Origin: an uncultured Prevotellaceae bacterium
GTDB lineage: Bacteria > Bacteroidota > Bacteroidia > Bacteroidales > Bacteroidaceae
NCBI GenBank assembly: GCA_900318795.1
Contig: ONLU01000020.1
Coordinates: 1 to 57,823 of the forward strand
Length of the DNA stretch: 57,823 nucleotides
Direction: 5' to 3'
Below, one piece after another: positions 40,019-48,329 of the stretch. Positions within the stretch are counted from its first letter, which is position 1. Each line of letters opens with the position of its first letter. The position numbers and the translations under genes are program-made. The notes under the pieces are model-generated. The model was not told where the DNA came from, ran no database searches, and saw nothing but the letters and a program-made list of their open reading frames with translations.

Positions 40019-40351
40019 CGCCGCACCACCTGAACTATACTTAGGCTTTCTGCTTATACCGTAGGAGCCTTTTAGAGGGAGGGCGGGCTACATATTTACG
40101 AAAAGCGTTTATCTGACGCTTTGTCTTTGGCGACACAGAATCTCGCAAATTCAATATCGAAAGCCAAGGCATAGCAACGGTAGATGCTATGGAGTGTGTA
40201 TATCCATGACGCACTGTTCAGACCCTGGTCTTTTCAGTTCTGGTCATGTCATTATACATGTTCCGGGGCTTCTACGTTGCTCGTCCTCTTTCGATGGGCA
40301 TGCGAGAGCCTTGTGTCGCGGGACGAGCAGAGAGTGTTGCCCCGTTTTTTT
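40019..40351 (+). ncRNA. About 330-base structured RNA or leader ending in an intrinsic terminator
   Basis: Between the promoter and the LytTR coding region the sequence has no coding frame but many helices: AAAGCGT/ACGCTTT (40102-40108, 40116-40122), ATAGCA/TGCTAT (40171-40176, 40185-40190), AGTGTG/CGCACT (40193-40198, 40210-40215) and a final long hairpin. In the last, CGGGGC (40264-40269) pairs with GCCCCG (40339-40344) and GCTCGTCC (40279-40286) with GGACGAGC (40321-40328), with an inner CTCT/AGAG. It is followed by TTTTTTT (40345-40351). The end is a terminator, so this is either a separate small RNA or an attenuating leader for the regulator. It does not match RNase P, tmRNA, SRP RNA or 6S RNA as far as I can tell. 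Confidence 0.6.
40264..40351 (+). terminator. Long-hairpin terminator upstream of the LytTR gene
   Basis: Outer stem CGGGGC/GCCCCG and inner 8-bp stem GCTCGTCC/GGACGAGC form one long hairpin ending directly in seven T residues. It lies 40 bases before the likely LytTR start, so read-through is required for expression from the upstream promoter. Confidence 0.75.
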
Positions 40352-40391
40352 GTATCTGTGTAATTCATGGGAAATTAACGCTTACAGAATG

Positions 40392-40808
40392 ATAGCATAC
40401 CCGCTATGGGCATCGGCGGGCAAAATGCAAGGGAAGACAGCGAGTATGCCTACGCCGCCAGTAACTACTTTAAGTCTCAGTGCTCATGACGAGCTCTACA
40501 TCATCGACTTGGACAAGGTCATCTACATGCAGGCCGATGACCACTATACCCACGTCTTCTATTCCAGCACCGTACACTTCATGGTGCCCTACGGACTGGG
40601 CGAGATAGAGCAGCGACTCTCGGACATACCCCATGTCAAGGAGCAGTTCATCCGCCTTGGCCGCAAATACATCATCAACCTGCGGCTCATCTTCCGCATC
40701 AGCACCATCAAGGAGACACTGTCGCTCACCGATGCCAACAACGGCACCATCGAGATCCACGTCTCCAAACCCGTCCTGCGCAGTCTCATTGAACTGATGA
40801 AGCAATAG
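40392..40808 (+). CDS. Stand-alone LytTR-domain transcription regulator
   Basis: A 138-residue protein whose C-terminal about 100 residues are a LytTR DNA-binding domain: ELYIIDLDKVIYMQADDHYT, then FMVPYGLGEIEQRL, FIRLGRKYIINLRLIFRI and a last beta hairpin. The FxxxxRKYIIN part with the IDLDKVIY start is diagnostic. LytTR proteins bind two direct repeats about two helical turns apart. There is no receiver domain and no membrane segment; the N-terminal about 35 residues are unrecognised. The start is uncertain: 40392 (MIAYPLW) or 40425 (MQGKTAS). A longer frame upstream runs through the structured RNA and is not credible. Confidence 0.82.
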   Translation: MAYPLWASAGKMQGKTASMPTPPVTTLSLSAHDELYIIDLDKVIYMQADDHYTHVFYSSTVHFMVPYGLGEIEQRLSDIPHVKEQFIRLGRKYIINLRLIFRISTIKETLSLTDANNGTIEIHVSKPVLRSLIELMKQ

Positions 40809-40839
40809 AACAAGCCCCTGAATGCTTGTCTTCGTCATC

Positions 40840-40935
40840 CTACAATGTCGTTATCTCGTCAGCGGTTAGGCCAGTGTACTTGACTATCAGTTCAACAGAC
40901 ATGCCGTCTCCTGACTTCGGCGGTTTTAACATTTC
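40840..40935 (-). pseudogene. Remnant of an Rpn/PD-(D/E)XK transposase-type nuclease gene (C-terminal end)
   Basis: The minus strand frame ends ...GMSVELIVKYTGLTADEITTL and a stop at 40840-40842, which closely resembles the C-terminal tail (ELIAKxTGLxxEEI) of the Rpn/PDDEXK-transposase family widespread in Bacteroidota. Upstream the frame soon becomes unlike the family and meets a stop near 41017. Only about 30 codons are recognisable, so it is a decayed fragment. The match is from memory of the family pattern. Confidence 0.45.
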
Positions 40936-41736
40936 AGTGAGGTAGACTCGCTTGAAATTCCTATAAACAGGAAATTCTGCATGGTGACTTGGGTGACTCG
41001 GAATATTGGTGTTCCTTTACGGTATGTCCCAATACAAGAAGTGATACAGGACTGGTATTAATTGACTTTGCCCAAAGCACATTAGTTTATTAGACTTAAA
41101 AAGTAAATATTCTTCAAAAACTCTCATTTTCCATGCCAATTTGATGAATGGATGCTGATAATTGTTTCTAGAAAAGTTTCAATTTTTACGCAAAGTATCA
41201 CTATTTAACTTAACTAACAGATAATAAGTATGTTAGATTTAGTGATACTTTTTCTTGAAGTGTCACTACTCTTTTGTGATAGTAAAACAACTTGTTTTAC
41301 TGTGTAAAGTGGCATTTCTTCAGTGTTTAGAGGTAGTTTCTTCCATACCAAAACAACTTGTTTTACTTTTGAAACAAAGTGTCACTGTGTATAAACCGTT
41401 GAAACTCAGATTGTTATGTCAAAAAGTGATACTTTGATTATTTTGTTAGAAAAAAATTTTGTGTAGTTTACGATAGTCTGATGTAGGAGCGCCTGCCCAA
41501 TTAATGTTTTTGGGTGATGCATCGCCGAAGTCAGGAAAAAGCGGTGAGGACCAGCTTTTAGAATAAAAGCAGCCTAAGAAATCGCCTTTATACAGACTCT
41601 GCAGATCTGCAAATGCCAAATATGAGGCGATAGTAAGCGGATATGCCTACCAATGACAGACTCGTTGAAGAGAGAGCGAAATGAGTTGGCTGATAATGTC
41701 GGGCGATAGACTTTATCAGCAGGCGGACGCGGCGAG
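40936..41736. other. AT-rich, repeat-bearing non-coding region between the LytTR gene and the giant gene
   Basis: About 800 bases without credible coding frames. 41192-41436 holds the iterated elements annotated separately. 41511-41524 holds a near-palindrome (GGTGATGCATCGCC). 41581-41631 has ATCGCCT and AGGCGAT arms enclosing a perfect palindrome GCAGATCTGC (41601-41610). GC content is much lower than in the flanking genes, which suggests either acquired DNA or a regulatory hub. No consensus promoter was found before 41807. Confidence 0.55.
41192..41436. repeat. Iterated AGTRTCACT elements and AAAACAACTTGTTTTACT palindromes
   Basis: Five copies of AGTRTCACT in alternating orientation: 41194-41202 (+), 41241-41249 (-), 41259-41267 (+), 41378-41386 (+) and 41425-41433 (-). 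The first two form a perfect 12-base inverted repeat (41192-41203 with 41240-41251), and the last two a 12-base one with a single G/T difference (41375-41386 with 41425-41436). Between them lie two copies of AAAACAACTTGTTTTACT (41283-41300 and 41350-41367), palindromic about a central C. This looks like a duplicated protein-binding array. Confidence 0.7.
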
Positions 41737-41767
41737 TTTCGCGAAAAAAAAGATAGGTTTCGCGAAA
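41737..41767 (+). promoter_or_regulatory. Twin TTTCGCGAAA operators, 21 bp apart
   Basis: Two perfect 10-bp palindromes TTTCGCGAAA at 41737-41746 and 41758-41767, start to start 21 bases (two helical turns), 40-70 bases upstream of the -7 element at 41807. Such spacing is typical of activator sites, and it equals the spacing of direct repeats bound by LytTR regulators. The adjacent LytTR gene is an obvious candidate to bind them. Confidence 0.65.
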
Positions 41768-41806
41768 AGCAACATTTTTTTGTATTTCTCTCTCATACAT
41801 TTAACT

Positions 41807-41814
41807 TATCTTTG
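41807..41814 (+). promoter_or_regulatory. Promoter -7 element for the giant surface-protein gene
   Basis: TATCTTTG, with TTTG at 41779-41782 but a 24-base gap instead of 20, so the core promoter is poor on its own. That fits activation from the twin palindromes just upstream. The ATG at 41923 lies about 100 bases downstream of the likely start of transcription. Confidence 0.6.
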
Positions 41815-41922
41815 CAAGCGATACCCGAAAGTGAGTACAGGCCGGAATCGCCCCCGCTCGCGTATTAATAAAATAAGGTATAGACGAAAGATTATTTAAA
41901 CAATATTATTAACTAAAGTAAA

Positions 41923-44900
41923 ATGACTATGAGAAAAAAATTAGTTTACTCATTGATGGCAGCAGCTGTTGTACCTGGTGCAGCTCATGCTGATGCGCTT
42001 CTGACGAATGCAGTTGACATCTCCAAGTGGACTGGTACCGATGCCGCCCTTAATGGTGCAAAGACAAAGTATCTCTCTAATTCAGGTGAGACAATTACTA
42101 TCTCGTTAGGCAAAAAGGCCAAGGGTAGTTATAAGCTGAACATTGCTGACATTACTTCAACGCAGAGCGACCTGACCGTCTCTGTGGGTGGTAAGAGCAC
42201 TACTGTTACAGCTGGCGGGAACAATGCTGAAGTGGCTTTTGAACTCGCTGCCGAGTCGGAGGTCACCATCACAGTGGCAAGTGTCGACAAGAAGTATTTC
42301 GAGGTGGGTGCTTCTACTCTTACACTCGTTTACGACTTTGCTGCAGCCAAGGCTACTATCCAGAAACCTTTGACCGCTGCTACAAACGCTATCAATGCGT
42401 ATAAAAATACCGACAAGGATACGTACGTAGCTCAGCTGGCTACTGTCCAGAAGGAGGTGAACCGCTTTAAGGATGACTTAACTGACGGTATCGACAGCTA
42501 TAAAGCATACGTAGCATACAAGCTGTATGACGGAATCGACGAGAACAACGAACTGCTTAAGCAGATTGACGACATTCTCAATAAGGCTGCCTATGCAGAG
42601 AAGACATTCCTCGTAGGCCAGAAAGAGACGAAGTTCGCTACGACAAAGGAAAACTTCGACAAGCTGGATGAGGTTGCTAAGGGCTATCTGCAGGCTGACT
42701 ATGACAATATCGTCAAGCTGATTGCCGACTTCAAGGCCGATGCCAAGACAAAGTATGACGAGGGCGACGCTGACGAGTTCGACGGCGACGGCAAGCTGCT
42801 GAAGGCTATTGACGATGCCATCAACGACCTTGATGGTAAGTTGAACACTGATGTCAAAGCAAACTTTGATGCTTGGGATCAGTTCCAGAAAGTCGTAGCG
42901 AAATATAAAGGCACATATCTGAGCGATATCGTTACCGTCCTGAAGGATGCTGACAAGCAGGTGTTCAGCTATGCTAACCTGCTCGAGGCCGGACGCGCAC
43001 AAATAAGCGACAAACTGGCTAAACTGCAGCAACTTCTCGACAATGCCGAGGCTTCTTACAAGGCTGGTACTCTGGCTACTGACATCAAGAATACGGCAGA
43101 TGGCGGTAAGAACTATCAAGCTGATGCTGACAACCTGGACACTGAGCTCAAGACTGTTTATGACGACTATGCAACAGATCTGAAGGGTACGCTCGACGGA
43201 TTCGAGACCGCCTATGCTGCAGAGCTGAAGAAGCAGACAACTGCTGAAGAGAAGTATAAGGACGTCATTGCCGACCACGAGACGGAGCACAAGGCTCTTA
43301 CCGATGCCGTCGCTGCCGTAAAGGCTGCCATCGACAAAGCCAACTCTGGCGACTGCAAGGATCTGAAGAAGCTCGACTTGACAGACCTCTCAAAGGCTGT
43401 TGACGATGCCGTCACTGCCCTCGACAAGGTTTGTGCCGACGATCAGGCAAAGATTACTGCTGTTGCCAATGCTAACAAGGCTCTTGAAGAACTGGATACC
43501 TATTGGACTAAGGCACAGGAGGATATTGCTAAGCAGAAGTATGGCGAGACGCTTGTCTCCAGTTTCTTCGAAGCTACTATCAAGGATATTAATGATAAGA
43601 TAGATGCTGAGAAGAAGGCTACTGCTGAGAAGAACAAGGATGCCAAAGTGAAAGCAGACGACGCTTACTATACTAAAGAGCAGGCTGACAATATCGGTGT
43701 TGTAAAGGATGCCATCGATAAGTATAAATCTGCGGCTGCTGACGCTGCTGCTAATTACAAGACCGTCACGGAGAAGTTAGAGGCAGCTCGTAAGTCTCTG
43801 GCCGAGGCTAAGGCAAAGGTAGAGAAACTTGAAATCTATACCGACAAGAGTAAGAATGCTGGCGAATACGATTATAAGGCCAGTGTTGAGGCTGCCGAGG
43901 CTCAGATTAAGGCTGTGGACGATGATATTGCCGCTGCCAACGAGAAGAAGGATTACGAGAACACTGAAGCAGTAAAGGCTTTGTCGTACAATGACGCTGA
44001 TGCCAAAACTGTGGTTGAACACATCACGACTAATGCAGAGAAAGACCAGAAGGCTTGGCAAGATGCTGCTGACGCAGCTGCTCTCGCTGCACAAAAGGAA
44101 GCTGCCCAGAAGCTGCAGACTAAACTGAAGGACGACAAGTCCAAAGTAGAGGGCTACAAGGCTGAAGACCTCGGTCTGGCTGCTGCTCAGATTAAGACGA
44201 AGCTCGGTGAAATTGTGATTCCTGAGGATGCTGAGGTAGAAGCCGACAAACTTGATAAATACACCAGCACTGAGCTGGGTGAGCTGCTCGAAAAGCTGAG
44301 CAAGGCTCGTGAGGAGATGGATGTCGTGCTTGCCCTCTGCGATGAGGCAATGGCTCGTGTCAAAGCAAATGCCGACGCTGCTAAAGAAGCTGCAGATGCC
44401 ATTGCCGACCTGAAATGGAACGGTGACGATGTCATTACGGCTGCTGGTGATGCTTATACAGCTAATGGCAACGGCGAGAAGAAGGAAATTGACGATGCTA
44501 TTAAGAAAATTGGCGATGATAAAACTGCAGCTGAAAAGGCCATAGATGATGCTAAAAAAGCAGAGACGCTTAATACTGAGTATGAGGCTACCATCAAGGC
44601 TCAGATTGAGAAGATAGCTGAGGATATCAAGGCTGCCAAGGACAACGCTGACAACCTCAAGAACAACTACGATGCCTATAAGACCATTGCCGACAATACA
44701 GTTACAGTAGGTAGCGCCATCACTACAGCTAAGACTGCTGCTACGACTGCCGATGAGGCTGCAGGTAAGACTTATTACTCTGAAAAGCTGCTCGACAAGA
44801 CTTATACCGATGAGCTTAATGCCATCATCAAAGACAACCAGGATCAGTACAAGGCTAAGACTGCTGCCACGGCACAGAAGGGTCTGCAGAGTAAGCTCGA

Positions 44901-47900
44901 CGACTTGTCGAAGAAGATCGCTGCCGTTGAGCAGGATGCTAAGGACAACCTGGCTAAGTACACTGCCCAGCAGAAACTTGAAGGTGAGGTTACTACGACG
45001 TGGAACGACAAGTCGGTAGAACTTGCTTCTGGCAACGAGTCGTCTAAGCTGAAGGAACAGCAGGCTAAGCTCGACGAGTTGCTTGAGAAGCTGAATGCCC
45101 AGAAGGCCACCGATAAGGCCGACTACGAGGCTGGTAATGCTAAGAAGAACGACGAGACCAACACCGCTGCCCTGAAGAAGATTCAGAAGGAGATAGTGGA
45201 TCTCGTTACGGCTGCTATGGAAGGCTACGATGAGCAGATTGCTGCCGACAACAGTGGCATGCTCGATGCTATCGCTGCTGCCAAGAAGTCGGCTCAGGCT
45301 GCTTTCGACAAGGCTACTGAGACCGTCAACAGCTATAAGAACCTGAAGAGCGATGAGGCTAAGGAAGCTCTTAATAAGGTAAAGGCGGCTTACGACAAGG
45401 TTACCAATGCACTTTATGAGACTCCTACCGACATGAGCAAGACATGGGATGAGGCTCAGGCTGAATTTGACAAGACCACTTCGCCCACGGTATTCGATAA
45501 GGATTCCAGCTACGTCAAGAAGTTTGAAGGTTATGAGGAGACGATTGCTAAGGCAGAGTCTGACTTCATCAACGACGTGAAGACTGCTCTGAACGAAGCT
45601 GTGGGTGACAAGATTAAGGCTTACAATGCTGCGATTACTACGGCAGAGACTACCGTCAAGGGTTACAAGCTGACAGACGACGATGCCAAGGCTGAGGTAT
45701 TCGATGCACTGAAGGCTCTCGTTGCTGAGGCTGAGACTGCTATGAGCTCACCGAAGGTGAAGGAACTTGACGACGCCCTCGTAGCCCTGAAGACCTTCGA
45801 TGCTGACCTGAAGGCTGCTCTCGACGCTGCTGCCAAGCTCGACCTCGAGCCGGCACTCACCGATGCTGAAGCAGATGTCGAGAAGGGTCGTGAGTATCTC
45901 AAAGCTGACGAGACTGCTCTTGCAACATATAACACAGAAGTTGAGAACACCGTCGAGAAGGCACGCAAGGCATTCGACGAGAGCAAGAGCCTCTCTTATG
46001 ACTATGCTACCATCAAGGATAATATTGGCTTTTACACTACTGACAACGAGTACAAGCGTCAGCTCGACAACTCGGAGGCTTACGACAAGGCTCTCGAGGC
46101 TATCGCTGAGCAGCAGAAGGCTCTCGACGATGCTATCGCTGCTATCGAGGAGGCCGGTTACTCTTGCATAGAGAACCTGAAGACTCAGACTAATGGCTTC
46201 AACGACATTCAGAAGCAGATTGACGCTCTGAAGACCCAGGCCGACAATGCTAAGGCTGGCAAGGGTACATATCCTGCCAAGACCGACTACGAGGCTATCA
46301 CCACTGCTGTCAATAAGGTTATCGACGAGAAGGCAAACCTGAAGACCACAGAAAAGGCTTATCTTGACCAGCGTGTTCAGGATCTGAAGGCAGAGTACAA
46401 CCGCTTCGCTGCCGACGAGAGCAAGACCGCTGAGGAGATTGCTGCCCAGAAGAAGGCCATCGACGATCTTGAAGCTGCTATTACGAAGGACGCCGCTGAC
46501 GATAATAAGACAGCTAAGGATATGTTGGCTTACGAGGCTCAGATTAAGGAGGCTCTCAATGCTCTTGTTGAGGCCAACGACGGTGAGGAAGGTCAGGAAG
46601 CTTATCGTGCAGGTCTGAATAGTGACATCAACGCTGTGGCCGACAAGGCTAAGTTCGCTGACGATGTCAACGAGGATGTCAAGGCCGACTATCAGGACGA
46701 GATGGATGCCCTCATCGCAGAGATTGATGCTGTGAAGGCTGAGATTGAGGCTTCTGAGAATCCTGCTTACGATACCGACCGCATCGAGTCAGAGATTGCT
46801 GCTCTCGACAAGAAGGCTGATGCACTGCTTGCTGATATCGAAACTGCCGATAAGGCTGCCAAGGCTGCTATTGAAGCCAACGATAAAGCTGCTGAGAAGT
46901 ATCAGAAGGATCTCGACGCCGCAACGAAGGCAGTTGCCGATAGTAAGGCTAAGATTGATAAGTACAGCGAAGCCAGCGCTCACTCTGAGAACTTCCAGAG
47001 CAAGTACAAGCTCATTGAGGATAAGATTGCTGCTGAGCAGGCCGCTCTTGACGCCCTTGCTGCTAAGGGCGAGGCTGCCAAGTATAAGGCTAAGTACACA
47101 GCTATAGATCTCAAAAAAGCTATCCTCGAGATTGAGGATGCAGCAGCCAACCGTCAGGTTAACGCTGAGCTGGCCGACCTGCAGACGAAGTTCGCAGAAT
47201 TCAGCTCTATCTATGTCGATGAGTCTAACTACACGCCGACCGACCTGAAGACTATCAAGGATGCCATTACTGACATCGAAAACCGCATCAACGGTACTTA
47301 TGTTGATGGCAAGCTCACTAAGAACGGTCTCGTACAGGATATCGCTGATGACCTTACCAACGTTACGAGTGAGACGAATCTCTCGACCCGCCAGACTGAG
47401 ATTAAGGCTCTGCTCACGAAGATGGAGGAAACCAAGAAGGTTATTGAGGACAACAAGCTGACTCCTGACGAGCCCATTGAGCCCTCTGTGGTTCCTGGTG
47501 ACGTTACCGGTACCGGTTCTGTGGACGATGCCGACTTCGACAAGTTCGTAGAGGACTTCCTGAACGACAACCTGCCTTCGGCTGGCGATGCTAACTTCGC
47601 TGCATACGACGCTAACGGCGACGGCCAGGTAGACATTGCCGACGTACAGGCTATCTTCAACCTGTCGATGGGTCTGAACGTAGACGGTACTGACCCCGAT
47701 GCCGTTGCTGCACCCGCACTCGACTTCGAGGGCTTCAGCGCCGGCAACATGAGCGTGCAGACCACTCAGCTGAGCAACGGCAACACGCAGGTGGCTATCC
47801 AGCTGAACAGCACCGCTGACTATCGTGCCTTTGCCATCGACATGGTGATGGCCGACGGCGTGAGTGTGGTGGCTGAAAAGGCTGACCTCGAGCTGCTGCG

Positions 47901-48207
47901 TTCGAACGACCTGGGCAACATCCACCGTATCGTGGGCTATGGCCGCATCGAGAACAACGGTACTATGCTGACCGTCGAGCTGGCTGGCAACGGCAACGTT
48001 GGCTTCAAGTCGGTGACGCTGGCCACCAACGATGCCAAGGCGGTTGACTTCAAGCTGGGCAACACCACGGGTATTAGCACCATCAATGTCGAGAAGAATA
48101 GCGGTAACGTTATCTACGACCTGGGCGGTAAGCTGATGAACGGTATCAAGAAGGGTATCAACATCATCCGCGGTAAGAACGGTGAGACCAAGAAGGTTGT
48201 GAAGTAA
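41923..48207 (+). CDS. Giant secreted alpha-helical repeat protein with dockerin-like and cohesin-like modules
   Basis: A 2094-residue exported protein. Residues 1-26 are a signal peptide (KKLVYSLMAAAVVPGAAHA). About 27-135 form a beta-rich domain (GETITISLGKKAKGSYKLNI and following), perhaps carbohydrate-binding. From about 140 to 1845 it is almost wholly Ala, Lys, Asp and Glu with helical heptad-like patterns, few aromatics and no enzyme motif, like extended surface helical bundles. Residues 1857-1917 are dockerin-like: two Ca-binding loops GDVTGTGSVDDAD and YDANGDGQVDIADV. About 1925-2055 form a cohesin-like beta domain (VAIQLNSTADYRAFAIDM). The end, VIYDLGGKLMNGIKKGINII..., resembles the tail of the next protein. 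A terminator follows. Low-complexity codons give long false frames on the other strand. Confidence 0.85.
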   Translation: MTMRKKLVYSLMAAAVVPGAAHADALLTNAVDISKWTGTDAALNGAKTKYLSNSGETITISLGKKAKGSYKLNIADITSTQSDLTVSVGGKSTTVTAGGNNAEVAFELAAESEVTITVASVDKKYFEVGASTLTLVYDFAAAKATIQKPLTAATNAINAYKNTDKDTYVAQLATVQKEVNRFKDDLTDGIDSYKAYVAYKLYDGIDENNELLKQIDDILNKAAYAEKTFLVGQKETKFATTKENFDKLDEVAKGYLQADYDNIVKLIADFKADAKTKYDEGDADEFDGDGKLLKAIDDAINDLDGKLNTDVKANFDAWDQFQKVVAKYKGTYLSDIVTVLKDADKQVFSYANLLEAGRAQISDKLAKLQQLLDNAEASYKAGTLATDIKNTADGGKNYQADADNLDTELKTVYDDYATDLKGTLDGFETAYAAELKKQTTAEEKYKDVIADHETEHKALTDAVAAVKAAIDKANSGDCKDLKKLDLTDLSKAVDDAVTALDKVCADDQAKITAVANANKALEELDTYWTKAQEDIAKQKYGETLVSSFFEATIKDINDKIDAEKKATAEKNKDAKVKADDAYYTKEQADNIGVVKDAIDKYKSAAADAAANYKTVTEKLEAARKSLAEAKAKVEKLEIYTDKSKNAGEYDYKASVEAAEAQIKAVDDDIAAANEKKDYENTEAVKALSYNDADAKTVVEHITTNAEKDQKAWQDAADAAALAAQKEAAQKLQTKLKDDKSKVEGYKAEDLGLAAAQIKTKLGEIVIPEDAEVEADKLDKYTSTELGELLEKLSKAREEMDVVLALCDEAMARVKANADAAKEAADAIADLKWNGDDVITAAGDAYTANGNGEKKEIDDAIKKIGDDKTAAEKAIDDAKKAETLNTEYEATIKAQIEKIAEDIKAAKDNADNLKNNYDAYKTIADNTVTVGSAITTAKTAATTADEAAGKTYYSEKLLDKTYTDELNAIIKDNQDQYKAKTAATAQKGLQSKLDDLSKKIAAVEQDAKDNLAKYTAQQKLEGEVTTTWNDKSVELASGNESSKLKEQQAKLDELLEKLNAQKATDKADYEAGNAKKNDETNTAALKKIQKEIVDLVTAAMEGYDEQIAADNSGMLDAIAAAKKSAQAAFDKATETVNSYKNLKSDEAKEALNKVKAAYDKVTNALYETPTDMSKTWDEAQAEFDKTTSPTVFDKDSSYVKKFEGYEETIAKAESDFINDVKTALNEAVGDKIKAYNAAITTAETTVKGYKLTDDDAKAEVFDALKALVAEAETAMSSPKVKELDDALVALKTFDADLKAALDAAAKLDLEPALTDAEADVEKGREYLKADETALATYNTEVENTVEKARKAFDESKSLSYDYATIKDNIGFYTTDNEYKRQLDNSEAYDKALEAIAEQQKALDDAIAAIEEAGYSCIENLKTQTNGFNDIQKQIDALKTQADNAKAGKGTYPAKTDYEAITTAVNKVIDEKANLKTTEKAYLDQRVQDLKAEYNRFAADESKTAEEIAAQKKAIDDLEAAITKDAADDNKTAKDMLAYEAQIKEALNALVEANDGEEGQEAYRAGLNSDINAVADKAKFADDVNEDVKADYQDEMDALIAEIDAVKAEIEASENPAYDTDRIESEIAALDKKADALLADIETADKAAKAAIEANDKAAEKYQKDLDAATKAVADSKAKIDKYSEASAHSENFQSKYKLIEDKIAAEQAALDALAAKGEAAKYKAKYTAIDLKKAILEIEDAAANRQVNAELADLQTKFAEFSSIYVDESNYTPTDLKTIKDAITDIENRINGTYVDGKLTKNGLVQDIADDLTNVTSETNLSTRQTEIKALLTKMEETKKVIEDNKLTPDEPIEPSVVPGDVTGTGSVDDADFDKFVEDFLNDNLPSAGDANFAAYDANGDGQVDIADVQAIFNLSMGLNVDGTDPDAVAAPALDFEGFSAGNMSVQTTQLSNGNTQVAIQLNSTADYRAFAIDMVMADGVSVVAEKADLELLRSNDLGNIHRIVGYGRIENNGTMLTVELAGNGNVGFKSVTLATNDAKAVDFKLGNTTGISTINVEKNSGNVIYDLGGKLMNGIKKGINIIRGKNGETKKVVK

Positions 48208-48228
48208 AGTACAAAACAATCTGCTGAT

Positions 48229-48292
48229 AACAAGGGGAGGTGTGCGGCTGCAGTCCGCTGACACGGCGACAGCGCGCACCTCCTTGTTTTTA
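48229..48292 (+). terminator. Terminator between the giant gene and the cohesin-like gene
   Basis: AACAAGG-GAGGTG-GCG (48229-48246, with two bulged bases) pairs with CGCGCACCTCCTTGTT (48273-48288), followed by TTTAA. The long loop holds a second small stem (GCAGTCCGCTG region). It could end the giant mRNA or attenuate expression of the next gene, 40 bases further, which has no promoter consensus of its own. Confidence 0.75.
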
Positions 48293-48329
48293 AGATAAAG
48301 GATTAATATTTAAATTAGTAACAAACCTT

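Noticed and set aside
40019-40351. The structured RNA as RNase P RNA, tmRNA, SRP RNA or 6S RNA
   Set aside because: None of the conserved cores I know for these RNAs (for example the GAGGAAAGTC box of RNase P, or the tRNA-like end of tmRNA) is present.
40194-40391. N-terminal extension of the LytTR gene
   Set aside because: The extended frame runs through a strong terminator hairpin and encodes an unlikely Cys/His-rich mixture. The credible protein starts at 40392 or 40425.
41192-41436. A CRISPR array
   Set aside because: The repeats are only 9 or 18 bases, alternate in orientation and have no regular spacers, and no cas genes are near.
42478-43290. Long minus-strand frame inside the giant gene
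   Set aside because: Same cause: low-complexity codons on the plus strand suppress stops on the other strand. It is leucine/valine rich without membrane topology that makes sense.
46789-48279. A 496-codon open frame on the minus strand opposite the end of the giant gene
   Set aside because: It is a mirror of the biased codons of the giant gene (repeated GCT, AAG, GAC). It has no start context or promoter, and its amino acid composition has no recognisable domain.
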